A DNA stretch of 64,000 nt from Steinernema hermaphroditum (Eukaryota > Nematoda > Chromadorea > Rhabditida > Steinernematidae): the NCBI GenBank assembly GCA_030435675.1, contig CM059624.1, positions 99,218-163,217 of the forward strand. Reading direction: 5' to 3'. A model generated the notes under the pieces. The model did not search any database. It saw only the letters and a program-made list of their open reading frames with translations, and was not told the DNA's origin. Below are positions 13,701 through 25,100 of the stretch, one piece after another (the first letter of the stretch is position 1; every line of letters starts with the position of its first letter). Made by a program: the position numbers and the translations under genes.

Positions 13701-13990
13701 CACAGTAATCCGAACGGGAATAGGCGCGTTCGATCAGGCTCGTGCAGTTCTACAAGATCCAATCATAAAAATGCTATGGTACTTTGGAGCAGGAGGGTCA
13801 GATGCAGAGCTCTTTTGCATGAACAAGGCCCTATCTGTCTCGAATTGAAAGTTTTGCAGGAAACTAAGATAGTCCACAGTAATCCCAACGGGAATAGGCG
13901 CGTTCGATCAGGCTCGTGCAGTTCTACAAGATCCAATCATAAAAATGCTATGGTACTTTGGAGCAAGAGGGTCAGATGCAGAGCTCTTGT

Positions 13991-16902
13991 GTGAACAAGG
14001 GCCCTATCTGTCTCGAATTGAAAGTTTTGCAGGAAACTAAGATAGTCCACAGTAATCCCAACGGGAATAGGCGCGTTCGATCAGGCTCGTGCAGTTCTAC
14101 AAGATCCGATCATAAAAATGCTATGGTACTTTGGAGCAGGAGGGTCAGATGCAGAGCTCTTTGTGTGAGCAAGGGCCCTGCTGTCTCGAATTGAAAGTTT
14201 TGCAGGAAACTAAGATAGTCCACAGTAATCCCAACGGGAATAGGCACGTTCGATCAGGCTCGTGCAGTTCTACAAGATCCGATCATAAAAATGCTATGGT
14301 ACTTTGGAGCAGGAGGGTCAGATGCAGAGCTCTTGGTGTGAGCGAGGGCCCTGCTGTCTCGAATTGAAAGTTTTGCAGGAAACTAAGATAGTCCACAGTA
14401 ATCCCAACGGGAGTAGGCGCGTTCGATCAGGCTCGTGCAGTTCTACAAGATCCGATCATAAAAATGCTATGGTACTTTGGAGCAGGAGGGTCAGATGCAG
14501 AGCTCTTTGTGTGAGCAAGGGCCCTGCTGTCTCGAGGTGAAAGTTTTGCAGGAAACTAAGATGGTCCACAGTAATCCCAACGGGAGTAGGCGCGTTCGAT
14601 CAGGCTCGTGCAGTTCTACGAGATCCGATCGTAAAAATGCTATGGTACTTTGGAGCAGGAGGGTCAGATGCAGAGCTCTTGGTATGGGCAAGGGCCCTGC
14701 TGTCTCGGAGTGAAAGTTTTGCAGGAAACTAAGATAGTCCGCAGGAAATCCAACGGGAGTAGGCGCGTTCGATCAGGCTCGTGCAGTTCTACGAGATACA
14801 ATCATAAAAATGCTATGGTACTTTGGAGCAAGAGGGTCAGATGCAGAACTCTTTGCATGAACAAGGCCCTATCTGTCTCGAATTGAAAGTTTTGCAGGAA
14901 ACTAAGATAGTCCACAGTAATCCCAACGAGAGTAGGCGCGTTCGATCAGGCTCGTGCAGTTCTACAAGATCCGATCATAAAAATGCTATGGTACTTTGGA
15001 GCAGGAGGGTCAGATGCAGAGCTCTTGGTGTGAGCAAGGGCCCTAGCTGTCTCGAAGTGAAAGTTTTGCAGGAAACTAAGATAGTCCGCAGGAAATCCAA
15101 CGGGAGTAGGCGCGTTCGATCAGGCTCGTGCAGTTCTACAAGATCCAATCATAAAAATGCTATGGTATTTTGGAGCAGGAGGGTCAGATGCAGAACTCTT
15201 TGCATGAACGAGGGCCCTATCTGTCTCGAATTGAAAGTTTTGCAGGAAACTAAGATAGTCCACGGTAATCCGAACGGGAATAGGCGCGTTCGATCAGGCT
15301 CGTGCAGTTCTACAAGATACGATCATAAAAATGCTATGGTACTTTGGAGCAGGAGGGTCAGATGCAGAGCTCTTGGAGTGAGCAAGGCCCTGCTGTCTCG
15401 AATTGAAAGTTTTGCAGGAAACTAAGATAGTCCTCAGGAAATCCAACGGGAGTAGGCGCGTTCGATCAGGCTCGTGCAGTTCTACAAGATCCAATTATAA
15501 AAGTGCTATGGTATTTTGGAGCAGGAGGGTCAGATGCAGAGCTCTTTGATTGAGCAAGGCCCAAGCTGTCTCGAATTGAAAGTTTTGCAGGAAACTAAGA
15601 TAGTCCACGGTAATCCCAACAGGAATAGGCGCGTTCAATCAGGCTCGTGCGGTTTCTACAAGAAACGATCATAAAACTGCTATGGTACTTTTGGAGCAGG
15701 AGGGTCAGATGCAGAGCTCTTTGCATGAACAAGGGCCCTTTCTGTCTCAAATTGAAAGTTTTGCAGGAAACTGAGATAGTCCACAGTAATCCGAACGGGA
15801 ATAGGCGCGTTTGATCAGGCTCGTGCAGTTCTACAAGATCCAATCATAAAAATGCTATGGTACTTTGGAGCAGGAGGGTCAGATGCAGAGCTCTTTGGGT
15901 GAGCAAGGGCCCTGCTGTCTCGAATTGAAAGTTTTGCAGGAAACTAAGATAGTCCACAGGTAACCCAACGGGAATAGGAGCGTTCAATCAGGCTCGTGCA
16001 GTTCTACAAGATCCGATCATAAAAATGCTATGGTACGGTGGAGTAAGGAGGGGTCAGATGCAGAGCTCTTTGTGTGAGCAAGGCCCTATCTGTCTCGAAT
16101 TGAAAGTTTTGCAGGAAACTAAGATAGTCCACAGGTAATCCCAACGGGAGTAGGCGCGTTCGATCAGGCTCGTGCAGTTCTACAAGATCCGATCATAAAA
16201 ATGCTATGGTACTTTGGAGCAGGAGGGTCAGATGCAGAGCTCTTGGTGTGAGCAAGGGCCCTGCTGTCTCGAATTGAAAGTTTTGCAGGAAACTAAAATA
16301 GTCCGCAGTAATTCCAGCGGGAGTAGGCGCGTTCAATCAGGCTCGTGCAGTTCTACAAGATCCGATCATAAAAATGCTATGGTACTTTGGAGCAAGAGGG
16401 TCAGATGCAGAGCTCTTTGCATGAACAAGGCCCTATCTGTCTCGAATTGAAAGTTTTGCAGGAAACTAAGATAGTCCACAGTAATCCAACGAGAATAGGC
16501 GCGTTCGATCAGGCTCGTGCAGTTCTACAAGATCCAATCATAAAAATGCTATGGTACTTTGGAGCAGGAGGGTCAGATGCAGAGCTCTTGGTGTGAGCAA
16601 GGCCCTGCTGTCTCGAATTGAAAGTTTTGCAGGAAACTAAGATAGTCCACAGTAATCCCAACGGGAATAGGCGCGTTCGATCAGGCTCGTGCAGTTCTAC
16701 AAGATCCAATCATAAAAATGTTATGGTACTTTGGAGCAGGAGGGTCAGATGCAGAGCTCTTGGTGTGAGCAAGGGCCCTGCTGTCTCGAATTGAAAGTTT
16801 GCTGAAACTAAGATAGTCCACAGTAATCCCAACGGGAATAAGGCGCGTTCGATCATGCTCGTGCAGTTCTACAAGATCCAATTATAAAAATGCTATGGTA
16901 CT
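13991..16902 (+). repeat. Forward satellite domain 2, divergent units
   Basis: Direct units continue but private differences rise sharply: ctcgaggtgaaag near 14,530, ctacgagat near 14,615 and 14,790, ctcggagtgaaag near 14,705, and a 3-bp shortening at gtttgctgaaac near 16,797. The 'ggaaatccaacggg' and 'ggaaatccaacgag' forms, rare before this point, first become common here. Irregular lengths break the phase between units. It separates the homogeneous domain on the left from the dimer-like domain on the right. Confidence 0.8.
15541..16213 (+). repeat. Most degenerate satellite units in the window
   Basis: About four units carry many private changes. Examples are ggtttctacaagaaacgatc with ataaaactgctatgg (15,651-15,682), cttttggagc with an extra T near 15,690, ctcaaattg near 15,748, gaaactgagatag near 15,769, ggagcgttcaatc near 15,977, and tacggtggagtaaggagggg near 16,033-16,052. 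Indels disrupt every frame. Such old, unhomogenised copies usually mark places that escape recent exchange, such as edges or fossil junctions of younger amplification domains. Confidence 0.8.
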
Positions 16903-19900
16903 TTGGAGCAGGAGGGTCAGATGCAGAACTCTTTGTATGATCAAGGGCCCTCCTGTCTCGAATTGAAAGTTTTGCAGGAAACTAAGATAGTCCACAGTAA
17001 TCCCAACGGGAATAGGCGCGTTCGATCATGCTCGTGCAGTTCTACAAGATCCAATTATAAAAATGCTATGGTACTTTGGAGCAGGAGGGTCAGATGCAGA
17101 GCTCTTGGTGTGAGCAAGGGCCCTGCTGTCTCGAATTGAAAGTTTTGCAGGAAACTAAGATAGTCCACAGTAATCCCAACGGGAATAGGCGCGTTCGATC
17201 AGGCTCGTGCAGTTCTACAAGATCCACTCATAAAAATGCTATGGTACTTTGGAGCAGGAGGGTCAGATGCAGAACTCTTTGTATGAACAAGGCCCTATCT
17301 GTCTCGAATTGAAAGTTTTGCAGGAAACTAAGATAGTCCACAGGTAATCCGAACGGGAATAGGCGCGTTCGATCAGGCTCGTGCAGTTCTACAAGATCCA
17401 ATCATAAAAATGCTATGGTACTTTGGAGCAGGAGGGTCAGATGCAGAACTCTTTGTATGAACAAGGCCCTATACTGTCTCGAATTGAAAGTTTTGCAGGA
17501 AACTAAGATAGTCCACAGGAAATCCAACGAGATTAGGCGCGTTCGATCAGGCTCGTGCAGTTCTACAAGATCCAATCATAAAAATGCTATGGTACTTTGG
17601 AGCAGGAGGGTCAGATGCGGAACTCTTGGTATGAACAAGGCCCTATCTGTCTCGAATTGAAAGTTTTGCAGGAAACTAAGATAGTCCACAGGAAATCCAA
17701 CGAGATTAGGCGCGTTCGATCAGGCTCGTGCAGTTCTACAAGATGGAATCATAAAAATGCTATGGTACTTTGGAGCAGGAGGGTCAGATGCTGAGCTCTT
17801 GGTGTGAGCAAGGGCCCTGCTGTCTCGAATTGAAAGTTTTGCAGGAAACTAAGATAGTCCACAGCAAATCCAACGAGAGTAGGCGCGTTCAATCAGGCTC
17901 GTGCAGTTCTACAAGATGGAATCATAAAAATGCTATGGTACTTTGGAGCAGGATGGTCAGATGCAGAGCTCTTGGTGTGAGCAAGGGCCCTATCTGTCTC
18001 GAATTGAAAGTTTTGCATGAAACTAAGATAGTCCACAGGAAATCCAACGAGAGTAGGCGCGTTCGATCAGGCTCGTGCAGTTCTACAAGATCCAATCATA
18101 AAAATGCTATGGTACTTTGGAGCAGGAGGGTCAGATGCAGACCTCTTGGTGTGAGCAAGGGCCCTGCTGTCTCGAATTGAAAGTTTTGCAGGAAACTAAG
18201 ATAGTCCACAGGAAATCCAACGAGAGTAGGCGCGTTCGATCAGGCTCGTGCAGTTCTATAAGATCCAATCACAAAAATGCTATGGTACTTTGGAGCAGGA
18301 GGGGTCAGATGCAGAGCTCTTGGTGTGAGCAAGGGCCCTGCTGTCTCGAATTGAAAGTTTTGCAGGAAACTAAGATAGTCCACAGTAATCCCAACGGGAA
18401 TAGGCGCGTTCGATCAGGCTCGTGCAGTTCTACAAGATCCACTCATAAAAATGCTATGGTACTTTGGAGCAGGAGGGTCAGATGCAGAACTCTTTGCATG
18501 AACAAGGCCCTATCTGTCTCGAATTGAAAGTTTTGCATGAAACTAAGATAGTCCACAGGAAATCCAACGAGAGTAGGCGCGTTCGATCAGGCTCGTGCAG
18601 TTCTACAAGATCCAATCACAAAAATGCCATGGTACTTTGGAGCAGGAGGGTCAGATGCAGAGCTCTTTGTGTGAGCAAGGGCCCTGCTGTCTCGAATTGA
18701 AAGTTTTGCAGGAAACTAAGATAGTCCACAGTAATCCCAACGGGAATAGGCGCGTTCGATCAGGCTCGTGCAGTTCTACAAGATCCAATTATAAAAATGC
18801 TATGGTACTTTGGAGCAGGAGGGTCAGATGCAGAACTCTTTGCATGAACAAGGGCCCTATCTGTCTCGAATTGAAAGTTTTGCATGAAACTAAGATAGTC
18901 CACAGGAAATCCAACGAGAGTAGGCGCGTTCGATCAGGCTCGTGCAGTTCTATAAGATCCAATCATAAAAATGCTATGGTACTTTGGAGCAGGAGGGTCA
19001 GATGCAGAGCTCTTGGTGTGAGCAAGGGCCCTGCTGTCTCGAATTGAAAGTTTTGCAGGAAACTAAGATAGTCCACAGTAATCCCAACGGGAATAGGCGC
19101 GTTCGATCAGGCTCGTGCAGTTCTACAAGATCCACTCATAAAAATGCTATGGTACTTTGGAGCAGGAGGGTCAGATGCAGAACTCTTTGTATGAACAAGG
19201 CCCTATCTGTCTCGAATTGAAAGTTTTGCATGAAACTAAGATAGTCCACAGGAAATCCAACGAGAGTAGGCGCGTTCGATCAGGCTCGTGCAGTTCTATA
19301 AGATCCAATCACAAAAATGCCATGGTACTTTGGAGCAGGAGGGTCAGATGCAGAGCTCTTGGTGTGAGCAAGGGCCCTGCTGTCTCGAATTGAAAGTTTT
19401 GCAGGAAACTAAGATAGTCCACAGTAATCCCAACGGGAATAGGCGCGTTCGATCAGGCTCGTGCAGTTCTACAAGATCCAATTATAAAAATGCTATGGTA
19501 CTTTGGAGCAGGAGGGTCAGATGCGGAACTCTTTGCATGAACAAGGCCCTATCTGTCTCGAATTGAAAGTTTTGCAGGAAACTAAGATAGTCCGCAGGAA
19601 ACCCAACGAGAGTAGGCGCGTTCGATCAGGCTCGTGCAGTTCTACAAGATGCAATCATAAAAATGCTATGGTACTTTGGAGCAGGAGGGTCAGATGCAGA
19701 ACTCTTTGCATGAACAAGGCCCTATCTGTCTCGAATTGAAAGTTTTGCAGGAAACTAAGATAGTCCACAGGAAATCCAACGAGAGTAGGCGCGTTCGATC
19801 AGGCTCGTGCAGTTCTACAAGATCCAATCATAAAAATGCTATGGTACTTTGGAGCAGGAGGGTCAGATGCAGAGCTCTTGGTGTGAGCAAGGGCCCTGCT

Positions 19901-22160
19901 GTCTCGAATTGAAAGTTTTGCAGGAAACTAAGATAGTCCACAGTAATCCCAACGGGAATAGGCGCGTTCGATCAGGCTCGTGCAGTTCTACAAGATCCAC
20001 TCATAAAAATGCTATGGTACTTTGGAGCAGGAGGGTCAGATGCAGAACTCTTTGCATGAACAAGGCCCTATCTGTCTCGAATTGAAAGTTTTGCAGGAAA
20101 CTAAGATAGTCCACAGGAAATCCAACGAGAGTAGGCGCGTTCGATCAGGCTCGTGCAGTTCTACAAGATCCAATCATAAAAATGCTATGGTACTTTGGAG
20201 CAGGAGGGTCAGATGCAGAGCTCTTGGTGTGAGCAAGGGCCCTGCTGTCTCGAATTGAAAGTTTTGCAGGAAACTAAGATAGTCCACAGTAATCCCAACG
20301 GGAATAGGCGCGTTCGATCAGGCTCGTGCAGTTCTACAAGATCCAATTATAAAAATGCTATGGTACTTTGGAGCAGGAGGGTCAGATGCGGAACTCTTTG
20401 TATGAACAAGGCCCTATCTGTCTCGAATTGAAAGTTTTGCAGGAAACTAAGATAGTCCGCAGGAAATCCAACGTGAATAGGCGCGTTCGATCAGGCTCGT
20501 GCAGTTCTACAAGATGGAATCATAAAAATGCTATGGTACTTTGGAGCAGGAGGGTCAGATGCAGAGCTCTTGGTGTGAGCAAGGGCCCTGCTGTCTCGAA
20601 TTGAAAGTTTTGCAGGAAACTAAGATAGTCCACAGTAATCCCAACGGGAATAGGCGCGTTCGATCAGGCTCGTGCAGTTCTACAAGATCCACTCATAAAA
20701 ATGCTATGGTACTTTGGAGCAGGAGGGTCAGATGCAGAACTCTTTGCATGAACAAGGCCCTATCTGTCTCGAATTGAAAGTTTTGCAGGAAACTAAGATA
20801 GTCCACAGTAATCCCAACGGGAATAGGCGCGTTCGATCAGGCTCGTGCAGTTCTACAAGATGGAATCATAAAAATGCTATGGTACTTTGGAGCAGGAGGG
20901 TCAGATGCAGAGCTCTTTGTGTGAGCAAGGGCCCTGCTGTCTCGAATTGAAAGTTTTGCAGGAAACTAAGATAGTCCACAGTAATCCCAACGGGAATAGG
21001 CGCGTTCGATCATGCTCGTGCAGTTCTACAAGATCCAATCATAAAAATGCTATGGTACTTTGGAGCAGGAGGGTCAGATGCAGAACTCTTTGCATGAACA
21101 AGGCCCTATCTGTCTCGAATTGAAAGTTTTGCAGGAAACTAAGATAGTCCACAGTAATCCCAACGGGAATAGGCGCGTTCGATCAGGCTCGTGCAGTTCT
21201 ACAAGATCCAATTATAAAAATGCTATGGTACTTTGGAGCAGGAGGGTCAGATGCAGAGCTCTTGGTGTGAGCAAGGGCCCTGCTGTCTCGAATTGAAAGT
21301 TTTGCAGGAAACTAAGATAGTCCACAGTAATCCCAACGGGAATAGGCGCGTTCGATCAGGCTCGTGCAGTTCTACAAGATCCAATCATAAAAATGCTATG
21401 GTACTTTGGAGCAGGAGGGTCAGATGCAGAACTCTTTGTATGAACAAGGCCCTATCTGTCTCGAATTGAAAGTTTTGCAGGAAACTAAGATAGTCCGCAG
21501 GAAATCCAACGAGAGTAGGCGCGTTCGATCAGGCTCGTGCAGTTCTACAAGATGGAATCATAAAAATGCTATGGTACTTTGGAGCAGGAGGGTCAGATGC
21601 AGAGCTCTTTGCGTGAGCAAGGGCCCTTCTGTCTCGAATTGAAAGTTTTGCAGGAAACTAAGATAGTCCACAGTAATCCCAACGGGAATAGGCGCGTTCG
21701 ATCATGCTCGTGCAGTTCTACAAGATCCAATTATAAAAATGCTATGGTACTTTGGAGCAGGAGGGTCAGATGCTGACCTCTTTGTATGAACAAGGCCCTA
21801 TCTGTCTCGAATTGAAAGTTTTGCAGGAAACTAAGATAGTCCACAGGAAATCCAACGGGAGTAGGCGCGTTCGATCAGGCTCGTGCAGTTCTACAAGATC
21901 CAATCATAAAAATGCTATGGTACTTTGGAGCAGGAGGGTCATATGCAGAGCTCTTTGTGTGAGCAAGGGCCCTGCTGTCTCGAATTGAAAGTTTTGCAGG
22001 AAACTAAGATAGTCCACAGTAATCCCAACGGGAATAGGCGCGTTCAATCAGGCTCGTGCAGTTCTACAAGATCCAATCATAAAAATGCTATGGTACTTTG
22101 GAGCAGGAGGGTCAGATGCGGAACTCTTTGTATGAACAAGGCCCTATCTGTCTCGAATTG
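16903..22160 (+). repeat. Forward satellite domain 3, W/L alternation begins
   Basis: Units increasingly alternate. W units (gagctcttggtgtgagca) followed by the 'taatcccaacggg' block alternate with L units (gaactctttgcatgaaca) followed by the 'ggaaatccaacgagagt' block. That makes a dimer period of about 346 bp. The third variable spot cycles among gatccaatcat, gatccaattat, gatccactcat and gatggaatcat. The gatccactcat form is found near 17,222, 18,437, 19,130, 19,994, 20,688 and 22,418. A subtype with ctataagatccaatcacaaa and the NcoI motif ccatgg appears at 19,300-19,324. Confidence 0.85.
18811..19502 (+). repeat. Four-unit block, left copy of a long-range duplication
   Basis: Four units in order: an L unit with gcatgaaac and ctataag; a W unit with gatccactcat; another L unit with gcatgaaac, ctataag and ccatgg; and a W unit with the TATA-like caattataaaa. 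The same order recurs exactly 17,319 bp downstream at 36,130-36,821. The identical offset for all four units supports a copied block rather than chance. Units on either side do not keep the match. Confidence 0.7.
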
Positions 22161-25100
22161 AAAGTTTTGCAGGAAACTAAGATAGTCCACAGGAAATCCC
22201 AACGAGAGTAGGCGCGTTCGATCAGGCTCGTGCAGTTCTATAAGATCCGATCACAAAAATGCTATGGTACTTTGGAGCCGGAGGGTCAGATGCAGAGCTC
22301 TTTGTGTGAGCAAGGGCCCTGCTGTCTCGAATTGAAAGTTTTGCAGGAAACTAAGATAGTCCACAGTAATCCCAACGGGAATAGGCGCGTTCGATCAGGC
22401 TCGTGCAGTTCTACAAGATCCACTCATAAAAATGCTATGGTACTTTGGAGCAAGAGGGTCAGATGCAGAGCTCTTTGAGTGAACAAGGCCCAATCTGTCT
22501 CGAATTGAAAGTTTTGCAGGAAACTAAGATAGTCCACAGAAATCCCAACGAGAGTAGGCGCGTTCGATCAGGCTCGTGCAGTTCTATAAGATCCGATCAT
22601 AAAAATGCTATGGTACTTTGGAGCAGGAGGGTCAGATGCAGAGCTCTTGGTGTGAGCAAGGGCCCTGCTGTCTCGAATTGAAAGTTTTGCAGGAAACTAA
22701 GATAGTCCTCAGTAATCCCAACGGGAGTAGGCGCGTTCGATCAGGCTCGTGCAGTTCTACAAGATCCAATTATAAAAGTGCTATGGTATTTTGGAGCAGG
22801 AGGGTCAGATGCGGAACTCTTTGCATGAGCAAGGCCCTATCTGTCTCGAATTGAAAGTTTTGCAGGAAACTAAGATAGTCCACAGTAATCCGAACGGGAA
22901 TAGGCGCGTTCGATCAGGCTCGTGCAGTTCTACAAGAAACAATCATAAAAATGCTATGGTATTTTGGAGCAGGAGGGTCAGATGCAGAACTCTTTGCATG
23001 AACAAGGCCCTATCTGTCTCGAATTGAGAAAGTTTTGCAGGAAACTAAGATAGTCCACAGTAATCCGAACGGGAATAGGCGCGTTCGATCAGGCTCGTGC
23101 AGTTCTACAAGAAACAATCATAAAAATGCTATGGTACTTTGGAGCAGGAGGGTCAGATGCAGAGCTCTTGGTGTGAGCAAGGCCCTAGCTGTCTCGGTTG
23201 AAAGTTTTGCAGGAAACTAAGATAGTCCGCAGGAAATCCAACGAGAGTAGGCGCGTTCGATCAGGCTCGTGCAGTTCTACAAGATCCAATTATAAAAGTG
23301 CTATGGTATTTTGGAGCAGGAGGGTCAGATGCAGAACTCTTTGCATGAACAAGGCCCTATCTGTCTCGAATTGAAAGTTTTGCAGGAAACTAAGATAGTC
23401 CACAGTAATCCGAACGGGAATAGGCGCGTTCGATCAGGCTCGTGCAGTTCTACAAGAAACAATCATAAAAATGCTATGGTACTTTGGAGCAGGAGGGTCA
23501 GATGCAGAGCTCTTTGCATGAACAAGGGGCCTATCTGTCTCGAATTGAAAGTTTTGCAGGAAACTAAGATAGTCCACAGATAATCCGAACGGGAATAGGC
23601 GCGTTCGATCAGGCTCGTGCAGTTCTACAAGATGCAATCATAAAAATGCTATGGTACTTTGGAGCAAAGAGGGGTCAGATGCAGAGCTCTTGGTGTGAGC
23701 AAGGGCCCTAGCTGTCTCGAATTGAAAGTTTTGCAGGAAACTAAGATAGTCCACAGTAATCCCAACGGGAATAGGCGCGTTCAATCAGGCTCGTGCAGTT
23801 CTACAAGATCCGATCATAAAAATGCTATGGTACTTTGGAGCAGGAGGGTCAGATGCAGAGCTCTTTGCATGAACAAGGCCCTATCTGTCTCGAATTGAAA
23901 GTTTTGCAGGAAACTAAGATAGTCCACAGTAATCCCAACGAGAGTAGGCGCGTTCGATCAGGCTCGTGCAGTTCTACAAGATCCGATCATAAAAATGCTA
24001 TGGTACTTTGGAGCCGGAGGGTCAGATGCAGAACTCTTTGCATGAACAAGGCCCTATCTGTCTCGAATTGAAAGTTTTGCAGGAAACTAAGATAGTCCAC
24101 AGTAATCCGAACGGGAATAGGCGCGTTCGATCAGGCTCGTGCAGTTCTACAAGATCCAATCATAAAAATGCTATGGTACTTTGGAGCAAAAGGGTCAGAT
24201 GCAGAGCTCTTGGTGTGAGCAAGGGCCCTAGCTGTCTCGAGGTGAAAGGTTTTGCAGGAAACTAAGATAGTCCACAGTAATCCCAACGAGAGTAGGCGCG
24301 TTCGATCAGGCTCGTGCAGTTCTACAAGATCCGATCATAAAAATGCTATGGTACTTTGGAGCAGGAGGGTCAGATGCAGAGCTCTTGGTGTGAGCAAGGG
24401 CCCTGCTGTCTCGAATTGAAAGTTTTGCAGGAAACTAAGATAGTCCGCAGGAAATCCAACGGGAGTAGGCGCGTTCGATCAGGCTCTTGCAGTTCTACAA
24501 GATCCGATTATAAAAGTGCTATGGTATTTTGGAGCAGGAGGGTCAGATGCAGTGCTCTTTGTGTGAGCAAGGCCCTAGCTGTCTCGAGTTGAAAGTTTTG
24601 CAGGAAACTAAGATAGTCCACAGTAATCCGAACGGGAATAGGCGCGTTCGATCAGGCTCGTGCAGTTCTACAAGAAACAATCATAAAAATGCTATGGTAT
24701 TTTGGAGCAGGAGGGTCAGATGCAGAACTCTTTGCATGAACAAGGCCCTATCTGTCTCGAATTGAAAGTTTTGCAGGAAACTAAGATAGTCCACAGGTAA
24801 TCCGAACGGGAATAGGCGCGTTCGATCAGGCTCGTGCAGTTCTACAAGATCCAATCATAAAAATGCTATGGTACTTTGGAGCAGGAGGGTCAGATGCAGA
24901 GCTCTTGGTGTGAGCAAGGGCCCTGCTGTCTCGAATTGAAAGTTTTGCAGGAAACTAAGATGGTCCGCTGAAATCCCAACGGGAGTAGGCGCGTTTGATC
25001 AGGCTCGTGCAGTTCTACAAGATCCGATTATAAAAGTGCTATGGTACTTTGGAGCAGGAGGGTCAGATGCAGAGCTCTTTGTGTGAGCAAGGCCCTATCT

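Larger units (their letters stand above)
1..13990 (+). repeat. Forward satellite domain 1, low diversity
   Basis: About 80 direct units. Nearly all have the 'taatcccaacggg' or 'taatccgaacggg' form at consensus 8-20. Subtype W (gagctcttggtgtgagca) dominates; units with tgcatgaaca or tgtatgaaca in the same place are interspersed without strict alternation. 174-bp units, recognised by gggccctatctg or gggccctagctg, are frequent here, so reading frame is kept through runs of them. A minority form with 'ggaattccaac' or 'ggaatcccaacgagatt' followed by 'caattataaaa' appears near 1,050, 3,130, 6,770 and 7,640. The rare form 'aagaaacaatc' occurs near 3,350 and 7,340, 3,989 bp apart. That pair suggests a partial block duplication. 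Confidence 0.9.
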
